Shown here: positions 18,442 to 26,214 of the stretch, piece by piece | Layout: each line of letters opens with the position of its first letter | Position numbering within the stretch: the stretch's first letter is position 1 | Assembly (NCBI GenBank): GCA_947496145.1 | Contig: CANMBS010000043.1 | Location: 1-42,957, forward strand | Origin: an uncultured Pseudovibrio sp. | GTDB lineage: Bacteria; Pseudomonadota; Alphaproteobacteria; Rhizobiales; Stappiaceae | DNA length: 42,957 nucleotides | Direction of reading: 5' to 3' | Program-made: the position numbers and the translations under genes | Notes under the pieces: model-generated | The model's input: only the letters and a program-made list of their open reading frames with translations | Told to the model about the DNA's origin: nothing | Databases searched by the model: none

Positions 18442-19044
18442 ATGCCTCGCCTCGCATTTTATTATGAATTTGGTAGTACGTATTCTTATTTGACTGCTTC
18501 TCGTATTGAGCAACTTGCTGGGGACAGGGGTATCGAGATTGACTGGCATCCATTTCTGCTCGGGCCAGTTCTGAAGCGCCAGGGGTTAAATACCTCGCCA
18601 TTTGTTGTTAACCCAAAGAAGGGGGCGTTTATGTGGCGTGATGTGGAGCGCGCCGCCGCAAACCTTGGGTTGCCGTGGAAAAAGCCGAGTATCTTTCCTG
18701 CACATAGCTTGCTTGCGTCTCGAATTGCTTATGCCGGACGCACGGAGTCATGGATTGGTGCATTTACGCGAGCTGTTTTTCACATGTCGTTTGCTTTGGA
18801 CGAGGATATTTCGAAACCTGAGTTGATGATTGCTCTTTTGCGCGAGCTGGAGCTGGATGCAGATGAGATTATGAGGCGTGCTGACTCCACTGAGGTTAAA
18901 ATCGGATTGCGTGCATCCGTTGCAGAGGCCGAAGCTCTGGGTGTTTTTGGGTCACCAACCTTTATCACTGAAAGCGGCGAGCTGTTCTGGGGGAATGATC
19001 GCCTTGATGATGCTCTGGATGCTACGTTTATGCGTATTGGTTAG
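18442..19044 (+). CDS. DsbA-family / 2-hydroxychromene-2-carboxylate isomerase-like protein
   Basis: A 200-residue protein of the GST-kappa/HCCA-isomerase group. The N-terminus FYYEFGSTYSYLTASRIE has the serine that replaces the DsbA CxxC and helps bind glutathione. WHPFLLGPVLKRQG, FGSPTFI with the cis-Pro, and LFWGNDRLDDAL near the end are family features. The ATG at 18442 fits the family; the longer frame from 18334 adds unrelated residues. No naphthalene-degradation genes are nearby, so a general glutathione-dependent isomerase or transferase is more likely. It overlaps the kinase gene stop by 4 bases, convergently. Confidence 0.88.
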   Translation: MPRLAFYYEFGSTYSYLTASRIEQLAGDRGIEIDWHPFLLGPVLKRQGLNTSPFVVNPKKGAFMWRDVERAAANLGLPWKKPSIFPAHSLLASRIAYAGRTESWIGAFTRAVFHMSFALDEDISKPELMIALLRELELDADEIMRRADSTEVKIGLRASVAEAEALGVFGSPTFITESGELFWGNDRLDDALDATFMRIG

Positions 19045-20126
19045 GTTGGTGATGATAAAGTGCTTCGCAGCAGCTCATAGAGTGCGGGCGGGTTGACAGG
19101 CTTTTCCAGAGCCTCTGAGAAACCTTGCCTGAGAAGCTGGCTGCGTTGCACGGAAGGAATGCTTGCCGATATTGCAAAGACTGCTTTGGATGCTACGAGA
19201 TTGCGTTTCCTGAGCGCTTGCAGGGTTTGGGTGCCGCTCATCTCTGGCATATTCAGGTCGAGGAAAACCAAGTCACTTGGTGTCTTTTGTTGAATTTCGA
19301 GCGCTTGTTCGCCACTTTCAGCTTCCTGTACGCTCAAGCCAAAGGATGAGAGGACGGCTGCGAGCAATTCACGGCCCGGAGCATTGTCATCTACGACGAG
19401 GGCTGAGCCAGCAAGCGGTGTGACCTGTACTTTTTCTGGTGTCTCAGAGGTGTGAGCCAGATTTTGCCCCACCGTCACAGGAAGGCTGAGTTCAAAACAT
19501 GCTTCCTCTGGAGTGTTGGCGATCAACCGCAGTTTGCCCCGGCATTCCAAAGCGAGATTGCAGGCACTGGATAGCCCAAGGCCATGCCCATCCGGTGCGC
19601 CTAGAGCGGGGGCGGTTTTACTTAGGTTAGCTACTTGTATTTGTGTTAGTCCGGGTCCTGAATCCGTTAAGGTCACGATCAGAACTGGTGTGTGATGAGA
19701 CTGCTGGACGTGAGCGCTTAATGTGATCGGGCCTTTGTTGCTGTAACGAATGGCGTTATCCATCAGGAGCGCAAGAATGCGTTGTAACTCATCGGATTGA
19801 GTTTGATAGGCCGACAAAGATTTACTGTTCCAGAGCTGGACAAGTGTATGTCCGGATTGCTGCGCCTGAGGTGTAAACAGGTTTGTGACATAGGTAAGCT
19901 GTTCCAGCACTGATCTGGCGGGTGGTTTGGCACAGAGGATCGCAGCAGTCAGCTCTCCCAGAGAGTTGATTGCAGAACGCAATGTGTTCAGATGGTGCAG
20001 TTGCTGCTCGCTGAGTGGTTCATGCGCGATAAGATCTGAGGCTGTTTGCATTGCAGCTAGTGGCGTCTTGAGGTCATGTACCAGTCTTGCGACATCCTGT
20101 TTAGCGGCCTGTTGGGGCGCAGGCAT
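19041..20126 (-). CDS. Soluble hybrid histidine kinase lacking a sensor domain
   Basis: A 361-residue cytoplasmic kinase. Near the N-terminus the DHp helix has the phosphoacceptor His17 in VHDLKTPLAAM. The ATPase domain shows the N box (LMDNAIRYS), G1 (DSGPGL) and G2 (GHGLGLS). A linker leads to a complete receiver domain with VVDDN, the phosphorylated Asp290 in FLDLNMPEMSG, a conserved Ser in AISAS, and the Lys in EKPV. There is no membrane segment, PAS or GAF domain. Input must come from a partner, or the protein may be a phosphorelay module. No response regulator or Hpt protein is adjacent. Confidence 0.92.
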   Translation of the reverse strand: MPAPQQAAKQDVARLVHDLKTPLAAMQTASDLIAHEPLSEQQLHHLNTLRSAINSLGELTAAILCAKPPARSVLEQLTYVTNLFTPQAQQSGHTLVQLWNSKSLSAYQTQSDELQRILALLMDNAIRYSNKGPITLSAHVQQSHHTPVLIVTLTDSGPGLTQIQVANLSKTAPALGAPDGHGLGLSSACNLALECRGKLRLIANTPEEACFELSLPVTVGQNLAHTSETPEKVQVTPLAGSALVVDDNAPGRELLAAVLSSFGLSVQEAESGEQALEIQQKTPSDLVFLDLNMPEMSGTQTLQALRKRNLVASKAVFAISASIPSVQRSQLLRQGFSEALEKPVNPPALYELLRSTLSSPT

Positions 20127-20289
20127 AAGATAACTCCTTGATCAAACCTTGCAGGGGAGCCTAAAACACTGGCAGAAAAGTTTCGCCCGGTTCTGGCAAA
20201 GATCCACCGAGATTTTATGGGTGCTTCCAGACGCGAATGCCCTTTGTGCGATCAGTTGGTCGCTTTGGTGGCAAGAAGGCTAAGTAGGA

Positions 20290-21252
20290 ATGTTGTTTAG
20301 TACATTGCAAGTCGTATTTCCCATTTTCGCGACTGTGGGAGTTGGTTATGGATTTGGCTATGCCGGACTGCTTACTAAGCAGATTGGCGATAGCCTGAGC
20401 ACCTTTTGTGTGACTGTTCTGATTCCCATCCTGATTTTCCGCATACTTGCAACAGCGGACCTTGCCGGGCTTAGCCCATGGTCGCTTTGGGGCACCTATT
20501 ATACAGCGCTGGCGCTGTGCGGCGTGCTGGGTGGCTTCATCGTGCGCAAGGTTTTTGGGCGAGAAGCCAGGGCTGCATGTATAGGTGGGTTTTCGGCGGG
20601 CTTTTCCAACCTGTCGCTTGTGGGAATTCCTGTGATCACCTCGGCTTACGGGCAGGAGGCGCTGCTACCGATCTCTCTGATTATCTCGATGCATACACCA
20701 ATTGTTACGCTCGTGTTTGTGCTGGCGATGGAGCGGGCTGTTGTGGTGGACGGCTATCAGGAAGCGCGGTCTCTGAGGGCGGTGGTGCGTTCGCTGGCTA
20801 AAACGCTGATCAAAAGCCCGATTATTATTGCGATTTTGCTGGGTATCGGGTGGAATGTGACTGGCTATGAATTGCCCAAGTTACTGGATGGGGTTCTTTA
20901 TCCGCTTGCAAAGGCAGCAAGCCCGGTTGCTCTGTTCTCAGTGGGGATGACTTTGCTGAATTATGGCATTCGCGGCAACATCGCTATTGGCGGTGCTCTG
21001 AGTGTTTTGAAGATTGTATTGATGCCTGCGCTGGTTTTTGTGCTGGGCGCTTATGTGTTTCACCTTTCTCCTCTTTGGGTCGGAGCGGCGACACTGGGGG
21101 CGGCTTGTCCAACTGGTGTTGTGGCCTATCTTTATGCCAGCCAGTTTGGAACCGGGCATGCCATGAGCGCGAACTCCATCAGCCTGACGACTATTTTCTC
21201 AATAATCACAATGAGCTTCTGGCTTTGGATGTTAAGCTTTATGGGGTACTAA
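20290..21252 (+). CDS. Auxin efflux carrier (AEC) family transporter, copy 1
   Basis: A 320-residue membrane protein with about ten hydrophobic segments. Family features are VVFPIFATVGVGYGFG at the start, TFCVTVLIPILIFRILA, and PTGVVAYLYASQFGTGHAMSANSI near the end (the motif being CPTG and QFGTG). AEC proteins export or import small organic acids such as malate, and possibly malonate; the substrate here is unknown. It is followed 30 bases later by a paralogue of identical length, so they form a tandem pair. Confidence 0.9.
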   Translation: MLFSTLQVVFPIFATVGVGYGFGYAGLLTKQIGDSLSTFCVTVLIPILIFRILATADLAGLSPWSLWGTYYTALALCGVLGGFIVRKVFGREARAACIGGFSAGFSNLSLVGIPVITSAYGQEALLPISLIISMHTPIVTLVFVLAMERAVVVDGYQEARSLRAVVRSLAKTLIKSPIIIAILLGIGWNVTGYELPKLLDGVLYPLAKAASPVALFSVGMTLLNYGIRGNIAIGGALSVLKIVLMPALVFVLGAYVFHLSPLWVGAATLGAACPTGVVAYLYASQFGTGHAMSANSISLTTIFSIITMSFWLWMLSFMGY

Positions 21253-21282
21253 GAGGGCATCGCCTTCCTTTTTGAGTTTCTC

Positions 21283-22245
21283 ATGATTGTTCAGCTCTTT
21301 TTTGTCGTCTTTCCGATTTTTGCGCTTGTTGGCATTGGATATTTCGCTGCCAGTGTGAACTATCTGGATCGCAGTCTGGGCGATACTTTGAGCAAGTTCT
21401 GCGTGAATTTGCTGATCCCGATCCTGCTGTTTCGCAGCTTAGGGAGAGCTGATCTGGATGGAATTTCTCCCTGGGGCTATTGGCTGAGCTATTACGGCTC
21501 TATGATTGTGGTTGCATTTCTTGCTGGTCTGCTTGTTCGTGTCGGGTTTGGCAGGGAAGCACGGGCAGCGGTGATTGCCGGGCTGACGGCTTCATTCTCA
21601 AACACACTACTGGTTGGCATCCCGTTGATTGATGCGGTGTACGGGGCGGAAGGGACCCTTCTGCTCTCATTGCTCATTGTGTTTCATGCTCCACTCACGG
21701 CGCTGATCTCCTCAGTCTTTATGGAACGGGCTGTGGTGATTGATGGGTATCAGGCCCCTCGTGGCAAGAGAGCGTTGCTTATTGCTGTTGGTAAAGGATT
21801 GCTGGCAAACCCTATTCTTTATGGTGTTGTGAGTGGTCTGCTTTGGAACATTTCAGGTTTGGAATTGCCGGAGGTCGCGGATCAGGTGCTGGCTCCTCTG
21901 GCAAGGTCCGCTTCTCCCGTGGCGCTGGTCGCTGTGGGGATGAGCATGGTGAACTACGGCATTCGTGGAAATCTGGCGATTGGCGGGGTGCTGGCAGTCA
22001 TTAAATCGATGCTGCTGCCGCTTGTGGTTTTTCTGGTTGCCAGTCAGGTCGCTGGTTTGCCGCCAGTCTGGGTGGGTGTTGCAACGCTCATTGCTGCATG
22101 TCCAACGGGTGTATTCTCTTTCATCATGGCAAACCAGTTTGGAACCGGTCATGCTATGTCCACCAACGGTATTGCGATTACCACGGGAATTTCCGTGTTT
22201 ACCGTGAGCTTCTGGCTCTGGCTGCTGAACACACTCGGGTATTGA
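21283..22245 (+). CDS. Auxin efflux carrier (AEC) family transporter, copy 2
   Basis: This paralogue of the upstream gene also has 320 residues. The same landmarks line up: VVFPIFALVGIGYF, FCVNLLIPILLFRSL, ERAVVIDGYQ, NYGIRGNLAIGG and ACPTGVFSFIMANQFGTG. The pair probably arose by tandem duplication and may form a heteromeric or substrate-diversified transporter. The stop is 3 bases from the stop of the convergent gluQ gene. Confidence 0.9.
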   Translation: MIVQLFFVVFPIFALVGIGYFAASVNYLDRSLGDTLSKFCVNLLIPILLFRSLGRADLDGISPWGYWLSYYGSMIVVAFLAGLLVRVGFGREARAAVIAGLTASFSNTLLVGIPLIDAVYGAEGTLLLSLLIVFHAPLTALISSVFMERAVVIDGYQAPRGKRALLIAVGKGLLANPILYGVVSGLLWNISGLELPEVADQVLAPLARSASPVALVAVGMSMVNYGIRGNLAIGGVLAVIKSMLLPLVVFLVASQVAGLPPVWVGVATLIAACPTGVFSFIMANQFGTGHAMSTNGIAITTGISVFTVSFWLWLLNTLGY

Positions 22246-22248
22246 GGA

Positions 22249-23106
22249 TCACAGGCCCAGCCGTTTTCTAATCTGCTCTGGCGTTACGCCGCTTGCTTTG
22301 AGTTCGCGCAGGGAGGTGTCCTTAGCGGATTTGGCGAGTTTGCGCCCGGCTTCATCCAGAATGAGGTCATGGTGTTCGTAAAGCGGTTCTGGCAGTTCCA
22401 GCAGGGTTTGCAGGAGGCGATGAACACTGGTGGCATGATAGAGGTCTTTGCCACGTACGATGTGGGTGATACCCTGGAGGGCGTCGTCTGTTACGACAGA
22501 GAGATGATAGCTGGTCGGCGTGTCTTTACGGGCGAGGGTAACATCGCCCCACGCTGCTGGACTGGCTTCTATCTTGCCGTGATGCGCTTCTGTCCAGTTT
22601 AATCGAGAGCCTGCCAATTCAATTGCCTTGCCCATATTGAGGCGCAGGGCATAGGGAGCTTCAGATTGATGAAGGGAATTCTGTTCCTCATGTGAAAGGA
22701 CGTTGTTATCTCCGGGGTATAGCGGGGCACCGTCCGGGTCACGGGGCCATGGTGTGCCTGTGGCGTCATGTTCTGCGACGAAGCGTTTTATCTGGGCGCG
22801 GGTGAGATAGGCTTTGTAGATCACGCCCATTGCATCCAGTTTTGTGAGTGCTTTGGTGTAGTCGTCAAAGTGCTCTGATTGTCTGCGAACAGGTGTTTCC
22901 CAATTTACGCCCAGCCAGTGCAGGTCTTCCAACATATCTTCCTGAAGCTGCGGGGTGCAGCGCACAGTATCTATGTCTTCAATGCGCAGCAGGAACCGTC
23001 CGTTATTTTGCTTTGCAGCTTCATAGTTGAGCAGTGCAGAATAAGCATGGCCCAAATGGAGATGGCCGTTAGGAGAAGGGGCAAAGCGGTAGACAGGAAG
23101 GCTCAT
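22249..23106 (-). CDS. gluQ: Glutamyl-Q tRNA(Asp) synthetase
   Basis: A 285-residue GluRS paralogue without an anticodon-binding domain; it attaches glutamate to queuosine at position 34 of tRNA(Asp). The HIGH-type motif is PNGHLHLGHA, the KMSKS-type motif is RKLAKS. The length fits the family. The Zn-binding cysteines of E. coli GluQ-RS are not present in the YKAYLTRAQIKRF region, as in some other bacteria. No dksA neighbour is present here. Confidence 0.93.
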   Translation of the reverse strand: MSLPVYRFAPSPNGHLHLGHAYSALLNYEAAKQNNGRFLLRIEDIDTVRCTPQLQEDMLEDLHWLGVNWETPVRRQSEHFDDYTKALTKLDAMGVIYKAYLTRAQIKRFVAEHDATGTPWPRDPDGAPLYPGDNNVLSHEEQNSLHQSEAPYALRLNMGKAIELAGSRLNWTEAHHGKIEASPAAWGDVTLARKDTPTSYHLSVVTDDALQGITHIVRGKDLYHATSVHRLLQTLLELPEPLYEHHDLILDEAGRKLAKSAKDTSLRELKASGVTPEQIRKRLGL

Positions 23107-23130
23107 TTGCGAAATGGTACTGCTTGGATT

Positions 23131-23820
23131 ATGGACAGCTTGTTATTAGAGCATCTTTACCAGCTTGAGGAGGGGGTGTTGAAACCCATAGATACGCTTG
23201 AGGATATTGAGCGGGAACTGGCGTCCCTCGTGCAATTGGATACACGGCTGGTTGTGGTTGCTGAGAGAGCTGGCGAGGTGCCTTTGCGCAGACGGTCCGC
23301 TGATTTTGCCGGACTTTGCAATATTGTGGTGGCACAGCTGCTTTCTGTGGCGGCTGCGGCGAGTATCTGGGCGCGGCTGGAAGCGCTGGTGGTGCCGTTT
23401 GAGCCGGATATACTGCTTTCCAAGAGTGATGAAGAATTGCTGGGAGTAGGGCTTTCCAACGCCAAGCTGCGTACGCTTAAAGCAATCGCTCATGAGCTGA
23501 AGGGTGGGTTGTGCCTGGAAGAGGCTGTGAACTGGCCCGGAGAGGTAGCGCATAAGCGGCTCTGTGAGATCAAGGGCATTGGCCCGTGGTCAGCGGATAT
23601 CTTTCTGCTGTTTTGCGCTGGGCATCCGGATGTATTTCCGGTTGGTGATGTGGCGCTTCAGGCTGCTGTGCAGCATGCCTTTGCCCTTGAGGAGCGCCCC
23701 AAAGGAAAGATGCTTGCTGAAATTGCTGAGGCGTGGTCTCCTCACCGGGGAACAGCGGCACGCTTGTTCTGGTCCTATTATCGCGTGATGAAAGAGGGGC
23801 GGGAGGTCCTGCCGGTTTAA
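23131..23820 (+). CDS. DNA-3-methyladenine glycosylase (HhH-GPD family, AlkA-like)
   Basis: A 229-residue base-excision repair glycosylase. The helix-hairpin-helix is in LCEIKGIGPWSAD (from about residue 144) and the catalytic Asp173 is in PVGDVAL. SADFAGLCNIVVAQLLSVAAA forms the helix before it (cut: FAGLCNIVVAQ). It lacks the N-terminal domain of AlkA and resembles the shorter DNA-3-methyladenine glycosylase II group. The ATG at 23131 is 24 bases from the divergent gluQ start; no strong ribosome site is seen. It is followed 10 bases later by an esterase gene. Confidence 0.9.
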   Translation: MDSLLLEHLYQLEEGVLKPIDTLEDIERELASLVQLDTRLVVVAERAGEVPLRRRSADFAGLCNIVVAQLLSVAAAASIWARLEALVVPFEPDILLSKSDEELLGVGLSNAKLRTLKAIAHELKGGLCLEEAVNWPGEVAHKRLCEIKGIGPWSADIFLLFCAGHPDVFPVGDVALQAAVQHAFALEERPKGKMLAEIAEAWSPHRGTAARLFWSYYRVMKEGREVLPV

Positions 23821-23830
23821 GGAGTATCCT

Positions 23831-24502
23831 ATGCCTCATGGGCTTGACTGTATTCGTCTGGAGCCAAAGCACGCGCCTGTTCGCGAGCTGGTGGTGTTGA
23901 TGCATGGCTATGGTGGCGATGCAGGAGATATGGAACCGACGGCACAGTTTTTGCGGGACAATCTTCCCGAAACCGCTGTTGTGTGCCTTAATGGGCCGGA
24001 ACCTTGTGCGCATTGGGTTGAGGGGCGGCAGTGGTTTTCTGCCAGTGAATTTGATGCGCGTGAAATTTGGCTTGGGGTACAGGCGGCGGCACCACTGATC
24101 AACCGTGTCCTTGATGCGGAGCTGGAGCATTATGGCTTGTCAGAGCGCGATATGGTGCTGGGTGGTTTTTCTCAGGGGAGCATGGTGGCTTTGCATGTGG
24201 GGGCGCGGCGAAAATCTGAGGTTGCAGGCTTGCTCAGCTTTTCCGGTGTTCTTGGTGGGCCGGAGCATTTGGTGGAGCAGATGATTGTGCGACCTCCTGT
24301 GATGCTGATCCATGGCAGTGAGGACGACGTTTTACCAGTTGCGTGTTTGCGTGCGGCGCAGGATGCGTTGGCGCGGGCCGGATTTGATGTGGAGACACAT
24401 GAGTTGATGGGACTGGATCATTCCATCAATGCGAAGGCCCACGAGTTGGCACTGGCCTTCTTGAAACAAAGACTTGGCGTTTCTACGTCTACCGCACGCT
24501 AA
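23831..24502 (+). CDS. Phospholipase/carboxylesterase family hydrolase
   Basis: A 223-residue alpha/beta hydrolase of the carboxylesterase 2 / acyl-protein-thioesterase type. The nucleophile Ser114 is in GFSQGSM, the oxyanion region is LMHGYGGDAGD, and the likely acid and base are Asp in HGSEDDVLP and His in LDHSIN. It is cytoplasmic. AAGGAG upstream of the ATG supports the start. It follows the glycosylase closely, so the two may be co-transcribed with the ybaK-like gene. Confidence 0.9.
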   Translation: MPHGLDCIRLEPKHAPVRELVVLMHGYGGDAGDMEPTAQFLRDNLPETAVVCLNGPEPCAHWVEGRQWFSASEFDAREIWLGVQAAAPLINRVLDAELEHYGLSERDMVLGGFSQGSMVALHVGARRKSEVAGLLSFSGVLGGPEHLVEQMIVRPPVMLIHGSEDDVLPVACLRAAQDALARAGFDVETHELMGLDHSINAKAHELALAFLKQRLGVSTSTAR

Positions 24503-24524
24503 GCAGAATTCAGGGGAGGGCAAA

Positions 24525-24998
24525 ATGCTGCAAAGCAAGCGAGCAAAACAGTTTCAAAATTTTTTAGATGACCGCGGACTGGGGCTAAAGGTTATTGAGC
24601 TTCCTGATTCCTCTCGTTCTGCAGCAGAAGCAGCACAGGCGCTGGGATGTGCGCAGGAGCAGATTGTGAAGTCTCTGGTTTTCAAGAATATGGAGACAGA
24701 AGAACCTATTCTTGTGCTGGCAAGTGGCACCAACCGGGTCAATGAAGAGGCGATTTCTGCATTTGCAGGCGGGCCAGTCGGACGGCCAGATGCAAAGTTT
24801 GTAAAGAACGTGACAGGCTTTTCCATCGGCGGGATTCCGCCGATGGGTCATAAGCAACAGCTGACTGTTTTTGTTGATGAAGACTTGCTGACCTACGATG
24901 AGATCTGGGCAGCGGCGGGAACACCAAATGCGGTGTTTATGATGCCGGGAAACCTGACGGAAATTCTGGGTGACCATCAGGTTGTCAGCGTGGTGTAA
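24525..24998 (+). CDS. YbaK/EbsC-type aminoacyl-tRNA editing protein
   Basis: A 157-residue protein with the YbaK/ProX fold. Such proteins hydrolyse misacylated tRNAs such as Cys-tRNA(Pro) or Ala-tRNA(Pro). Landmarks are EQIVKSLVFKN with the conserved Lys, NRVNEEAISAF, FSIGGIPPMGH with the GxxPxGH motif, and FVDEDLL. The ATG at 24525 has AGGGGAGGG upstream. The exact substrate group cannot be told apart by eye. Confidence 0.9.
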   Translation: MLQSKRAKQFQNFLDDRGLGLKVIELPDSSRSAAEAAQALGCAQEQIVKSLVFKNMETEEPILVLASGTNRVNEEAISAFAGGPVGRPDAKFVKNVTGFSIGGIPPMGHKQQLTVFVDEDLLTYDEIWAAAGTPNAVFMMPGNLTEILGDHQVVSVV

Positions 24999-25007
24999 GG
25001 CTGCGGT

Positions 25008-25913
25008 TTAGCTTTCGCGATCAGCGATGTAACAGGCCAGCGTCTTGAGGGTGCTGGCTTTAGTGCCGTATGGTGCCAGCAGTTCATCTGCTTCCCTGAT
25101 CAGCCGTGACAGTTCCTGACGGGTGTGGCTTTCGCCAAGCAGGCTGACGAGCGTTGCCTTGCCGGCTTCTGCATCTTTGCCCGTTGCTTTGCCGACGACT
25201 TCTGCATCTCCGGTCAGGTCCAGCAGATCATCTGCCAGTTGGAAAGCAAGGCCGATGATTTCGCCAAAGCGGGTGAGGCGGGTGATATCATCCTCAGATG
25301 CATTTGCCAGAATAGCGCCTGCACGACATGCATAACGAATGAGTGCACCGGTTTTCATGGCCTGAAGCTGACGGATTTCTGCTTCTGTTCGGTCGTGGTG
25401 CTCGGAGGCAAGATCAAGCATCTGACCGCCCGCCATGCCGCCGATGCCGGAGGCGCGTGCAAGCTCCTGCGACAGGCGAAGGCGGATTGCGGGGTCTGGG
25501 TGAACCTGCTCATTTGCAATGAAATCAAATGCGATTGTCAGGAGTGCATCGCCAGCAAGGATTGCTGTTGCTTCATCGAATGCCTTGTGCGTTGTTGGGC
25601 GTCCACGGCGCACATCATCATCATCCATTGCCGGAAGATCGTCATGGGCGAGGGAGTAGCAGTGGATGCATTCCAGAGCTGATGCCGCAACAAGAGTCCC
25701 TTCGTCTTCATGACCAAAAAGACGGGCTGCTTCTAACATGAGGATTGGGCGCAGGCGCTTGCCACCTGAGAGGGCAGCATAGTTCATTGCCTGTAACAGA
25801 CGCTCTGGACGGGCTACTTCCTGTGAAAGAACTGTCTCCCCTAAAAGGGAGGTGAGCTTTTCTTCGAGAGACTGAGCAGTTTCGGTGATGACCGATTTCA
25901 GAGCAACAGACAA
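25008..25913 (-). CDS. ispA: Polyprenyl (farnesyl/geranylgeranyl) diphosphate synthase
   Basis: A 301-residue trans-prenyltransferase that condenses isopentenyl diphosphate with allylic diphosphates. The first Asp-rich motif is DDLPAMDDDDVRRGRP and the second is FQLADDLLD. Substrate-binding GGKRLRP is near residue 50. The short chain length and overall layout fit IspA (FPP synthase); a GGPP product is possible. xseB, frequently upstream of ispA, is not present here. Confidence 0.93.
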   Translation of the reverse strand: MSVALKSVITETAQSLEEKLTSLLGETVLSQEVARPERLLQAMNYAALSGGKRLRPILMLEAARLFGHEDEGTLVAASALECIHCYSLAHDDLPAMDDDDVRRGRPTTHKAFDEATAILAGDALLTIAFDFIANEQVHPDPAIRLRLSQELARASGIGGMAGGQMLDLASEHHDRTEAEIRQLQAMKTGALIRYACRAGAILANASEDDITRLTRFGEIIGLAFQLADDLLDLTGDAEVVGKATGKDAEAGKATLVSLLGESHTRQELSRLIREADELLAPYGTKASTLKTLACYIADRES

Positions 25914-26214
25914 GAGACCCCATCCTCAATAAGCAAATCAGATGCGTACAGCGCGAAAAGCGCAGACTGGTACAGCACATAACATGGTGTTCGTTTGTCC
26001 TGAAAACGCTTCGAGGTCAAGCAAAATGCGCCGGAGATACTGGGATTCTGCGGATTTTCAATCAGTCATTTTTGGGGTGAGATTTCATGCGGAGTTGCTT
26101 TGTGGCAGGTTTTTTCATTAGGTTAAAACTAAAGTTACCCAGCGGTATGTAATAAGAGCCTCACGATAAGGTACCCTGAACGTTCAAGTAATAAGAGATC
26201 AGAGGGGAATTGGA
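25914..26214. other. Intergenic region between ispA and cfa
   Basis: A region of about 300 bases with divergent promoters. A 10-base direct repeat, GTAATAAGAG, occurs at 26149-26158 and 26188-26197. No coding sequence or strong hairpin was seen. Confidence 0.5.
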
